Shown here: piece by piece, positions 61,826-64,000 of the stretch
Layout: each line of letters starts with the position of its first letter
How positions within the stretch are numbered: position 1 is the stretch's first letter
NCBI GenBank assembly: GCA_948146395.1
Contig: OX411547.1
Coordinates: 56,101,566-56,165,565 of the forward strand
DNA length: 64,000 bases
Source: Fragum whitleyi
Taxonomy: Eukaryota; Mollusca; Bivalvia; Cardiida; Cardiidae
Direction of reading: 5' to 3'
Made by a program: the position numbers and the translations under genes
Notes under the pieces: generated by a model
The model's input: only the letters and a program-made list of their open reading frames with translations
Told to the model about the DNA's origin: nothing
Database searches by the model: none

Positions 61826-62374
61826 TTGGTCAAGTATTTTTCAGATGTCTGGTTTATTGGTAATTCGTATGTGTACTGGCTGGAAAAACGTCTGAGGTTC
61901 CGCCGAATCCAATCAAACTTGGGATGCAGCTCCATAGCTGGAGTCAAGTGGCTTAGCCGTAGAGGGATGCATTGGGCAGACTTTAACCCTGTACTACAAA
62001 TGCAGTGTCTACATTCCAGTCCACCAAAGATTTTAATAATTCATTTGGGATCAAACGACCTAACTTCAATTACTGGTTGTGAACTAGAACATAAAGTCCG
62101 TAATGATCTTTGTTTCTGGATGGACAACTTGCCTAATACAAAATTCATCTTCTCTGCATTATTACCACGAATATCTTGGGGGAAAACAGAGATTGCTTAC
62201 AATAAAATTGAGAAAAAGAGAAAGCACTTTAATAATCGCCTTCGTCGTTTCATGGTAGCCAAAAAACGTCATTTTGTTAAGCACGAGGATATTAATGTAG
62301 ATACACCGGGGATGTACTTCAGCGATGGAGTACATCTTTCAGATGTTGGATATGACATGCTGCTTTTAAGTTAA
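61826..62374 (+). CDS. SGNH-hydrolase-like ORF without an ATG start
   Basis: The open frame (about 182 codons) starts at a TTG, and no ATG precedes the active-site serine. TTTTTCAG|AT at the beginning of the domain is a good 3' splice site, so it may be an exon. Catalytic blocks of the SGNH/GDSL family are complete: VWFIGNSYV (Ser14), IIHLGSNDL (Gly75-Asn77), FSDGVHLSDVG (Asp167 and His170). It lies between the recombinase and the terminal repeats, inside the retrotransposon. Hydrolase ORFs are known in some Ngaro and CR1 elements; the substrate and role are unknown. The catalytic residues are kept while the start is missing. Confidence 0.75.
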   Translation: MVKYFSDVWFIGNSYVYWLEKRLRFRRIQSNLGCSSIAGVKWLSRRGMHWADFNPVLQMQCLHSSPPKILIIHLGSNDLTSITGCELEHKVRNDLCFWMDNLPNTKFIFSALLPRISWGKTEIAYNKIEKKRKHFNNRLRRFMVAKKRHFVKHEDINVDTPGMYFSDGVHLSDVGYDMLLLS

Positions 62375-62467
62375 ATTGAACTTTTAGAAAAGCTATAAAT
62401 TGAAGTACACAGGCAATATTGAAAATTTGGAAAATGGTAGGAATTTTGGGGCGAACAAGTTCTTGTG

Positions 62468-64000
62468 GCGGAAAATTCCTGGGGGTACCATGTCAAGTGG
62501 TATGAAATTGTAAAGGCTGTGTTTTATTTTGTGTGTTGTTGTGCAGTAGATAGCGTGTGCTGGCTTGCAGTCGATACGTAGACTCATTGCCGTCCAAATA
62601 AAGTATGCACTTTTTGGGCGGTTCAGTGAGCCCCTCCCACATGGGTTTTGTACTGTGGGTGGGTTGGTGGGTTGTAGGACCATGGTTCCCTCAATGCAAT
62701 TACCTCAATGGGTGTTGGGGTGCAGTAGGGGCATGTGGTGGGTGCCACATGTGGTGTCGGTCCTACATTGGTTAATATCATGTTAGCTGCAGCCAGCAAG
62801 GCTAGGGTTCCCCTGGGGGTTTTCCGCCCGCGAACAAGATCTCTCCGCCACAGTTCAATTTCTTTATAAATAGAAAATTAAATTACATAATTTAAAAATA
62901 GTATTGATTTATTGTTATTTTCGCCTCATACAATAAAACAGACTATTTCTGACAAATAGTCCAATTTATTGTGCGAAAATGACGCTGGTGTGGGCCTGGG
63001 GGGTATCGTGAAACTGACCGGAAGTAAGTATTCTTATGCTGCACCGTTTACGCAATCTCGCGCGCTTGAACAGATTTTGGCTGGTTTCACGAAAACCCAC
63101 CCTCCCACCCCTTTCCTCATTTGCTTTTCTTTTCTTAGAATGTTAATCTATTTTCAGATAACAATGGTAATGGCTTGGACAGACTCTACTTTCATTTGGT
63201 CAATTTACGATATTCATTGGTGTAGAACTTTCTGACTGAGTACTGATGTTGCAATATTGTGCTAATGATAAAAGTGTGCTTTAAGTTTCCTATCTTGTTG
63301 CGTGCGGAAAATTCCTGGGGGTACCATGTCAAGTGGTATGAAATTGTAAAGGCTGTGTTTTATTTTGTGTGTTGTTGTGCAGTAGATAGCGTGTGCTGGC
63401 TTGCAGTCGATACGTAGACTCATTGCCGTCCAAATAAAGTATGCACTTTTTGGGGTTTCAGTGAGCCCCTCCCACATGGGTTTTGTACTGTGGGTGGGTT
63501 GGTGGGTTGTAGGACCATGGTTCCCTCAATGCAATTACCTCAATGGGTGTTGGGGTGCAGTAGGGGCATGTGGTGGGTGCCACATGTGGTGTCGGTCCTA
63601 CATTGGTTAATATCATGTTAGCTGCAGCCAGCAAGGCTAGGGTTCCCCTGGGGGTTTTCCGCCCGCGAACAAGATCTCTCCGCCACAGTTCAATTTCTTT
63701 ATAAATAGAAAATTAAATTACGTAATTTAAAAATAGTATTGATTTATTGTTATTTTCGCCTCATACAATAAAACAGACTATTTCTGACAAATAGTCCAAT
63801 TTATTGTGCGAAAATGACGCTGGTGTGGGCCTGGGGGGTATCGTGAAACTGACCGGAAGTAAGTATTCTTATGCTGCACCGTTTACGCAATCTCGCGCGC
63901 TTGAACAGATTTTGGCTGGTTTCACGAAAACCCACCCTCCCACCCCTTTCCTCATTTGCTTTTCTTTTCTTAGAATGTTAATCTATTTTCAGATAACAAT
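62468..64000 (+). repeat. 3' terminal tandem array B1-A2-spacer-B2-A3
   Basis: Two near-identical units of 835-836 bp (62468 to 63303, then 63304 onward past the window end) each consist of B (about 464 bp), A (164 bp) and a spacer of about 208 bp. One visible 1-bp indel and a few substitutions separate them. B contains an imperfect inverted pair (GCGGAAAATTCCTGGGGG / CCCCTGGGGGTTTTCCGC). Each spacer starts with a C/T-rich tract ending TTTTCAG|ATAACAAT, acceptor-like. ORFs inside, on both strands, are repeated by-products. Confidence 0.85.

Larger units (their letters stand above)
57396..64000 (+). mobile_element. Ngaro/DIRS-like tyrosine-recombinase retrotransposon (runs off window)
   Basis: One element encodes gag-like, RT/RNase H, tyrosine recombinase and SGNH-like ORFs in order, on the plus strand, inside a FYCO1 intron. 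There is no LTR and no DDE integrase. Instead a 164-bp repeat A occurs at 57396-57559, 62932-63095 and 63767-63930, and a repeat B of about 464 bp at 62468-62931 and 63304-63766. The order A1-ORFs-B1-A2-(spacer)-B2-A3 is the split-direct-repeat plan of Ngaro/PAT elements with an extra tandem unit. A methyltransferase domain, as in DIRS1, is not seen. Two later insertions disturb it: a SINE at 60974 and a TTAA MITE at 61401. Confidence 0.88.

Noticed and set aside
62393..63610. Several open frames of 60-96 codons on both strands
   Set aside because: They fall in repeats A, B and the spacer and recur identically in each tandem unit; by-products of the terminal repeats.

Overview
The window is AT-rich, intron-rich animal nuclear DNA. 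It looks like a bivalve mollusc genome: two invertebrate-type split genes sit in a dense field of short fold-back elements, tRNA-derived SINEs, a CR1-type LINE, a tyrosine-recombinase retrotransposon and many tandem-repeat-bearing elements (including runs of GACGGACG type and units rich in GTGACCTTGACC). The mollusc call is inference from repeat style and gene structure; I cannot name the species.

Layout. 1-3680: repeats only (a perfect 24-bp-arm palindrome at 744-794, several MITEs). 3690-4720: decayed LINE remnant, minus strand. 4855-9226: a near-complete CR1-like LINE, minus strand, with a PHD-type ORF1 and an endonuclease/RT ORF2. It is killed by one nonsense codon and by a SINE inserted inside RT motif A with a 16-bp target duplication. 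9400-23695: a complete 11-coding-exon gene on the plus strand, the IQCB1 (nephrocystin-5) orthologue, 589 codons, with a candidate promoter just upstream. 23700-37340: no gene resolved apart from repeats and one weak minus-strand coding tail near 33660. 37480 to beyond the right edge: the 3' part of a FYCO1 orthologue on the minus strand (coiled coil, FYVE finger, LIR motif, GOLD domain); 11 exons are resolved, the last exon is not, and the N-terminal RUN region lies beyond 64000. 57396-64000: a Ngaro-like tyrosine-recombinase retrotransposon in a FYCO1 intron, opposite in orientation to the gene. It has a zinc-finger gag, RT/RNase H, a tyrosine recombinase, an SGNH-hydrolase-like ORF, and split direct repeats whose 3' part forms an 835-836 bp tandem array running off the window.

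IQCB1 and FYCO1 converge tail to tail. IQCB1 proteins act at the ciliary transition zone/basal body; FYCO1 proteins couple PI3P- and LC3-positive vesicles to plus-end microtubule transport. Nothing in the sequence says the two are co-regulated.

Most notable points: three separate partial exon duplications, each 140-314 bp from its parent exon and always on the lower-coordinate side; the unusual end structure, +1 ORF overlap and ATG-less SGNH exon of the Ngaro-like element; three families of short hairpins whose arms vary while staying complementary; and large AACAAGAG-headed elements carrying tandem arrays, two of them with an alternating 178/166-bp higher-order pattern.
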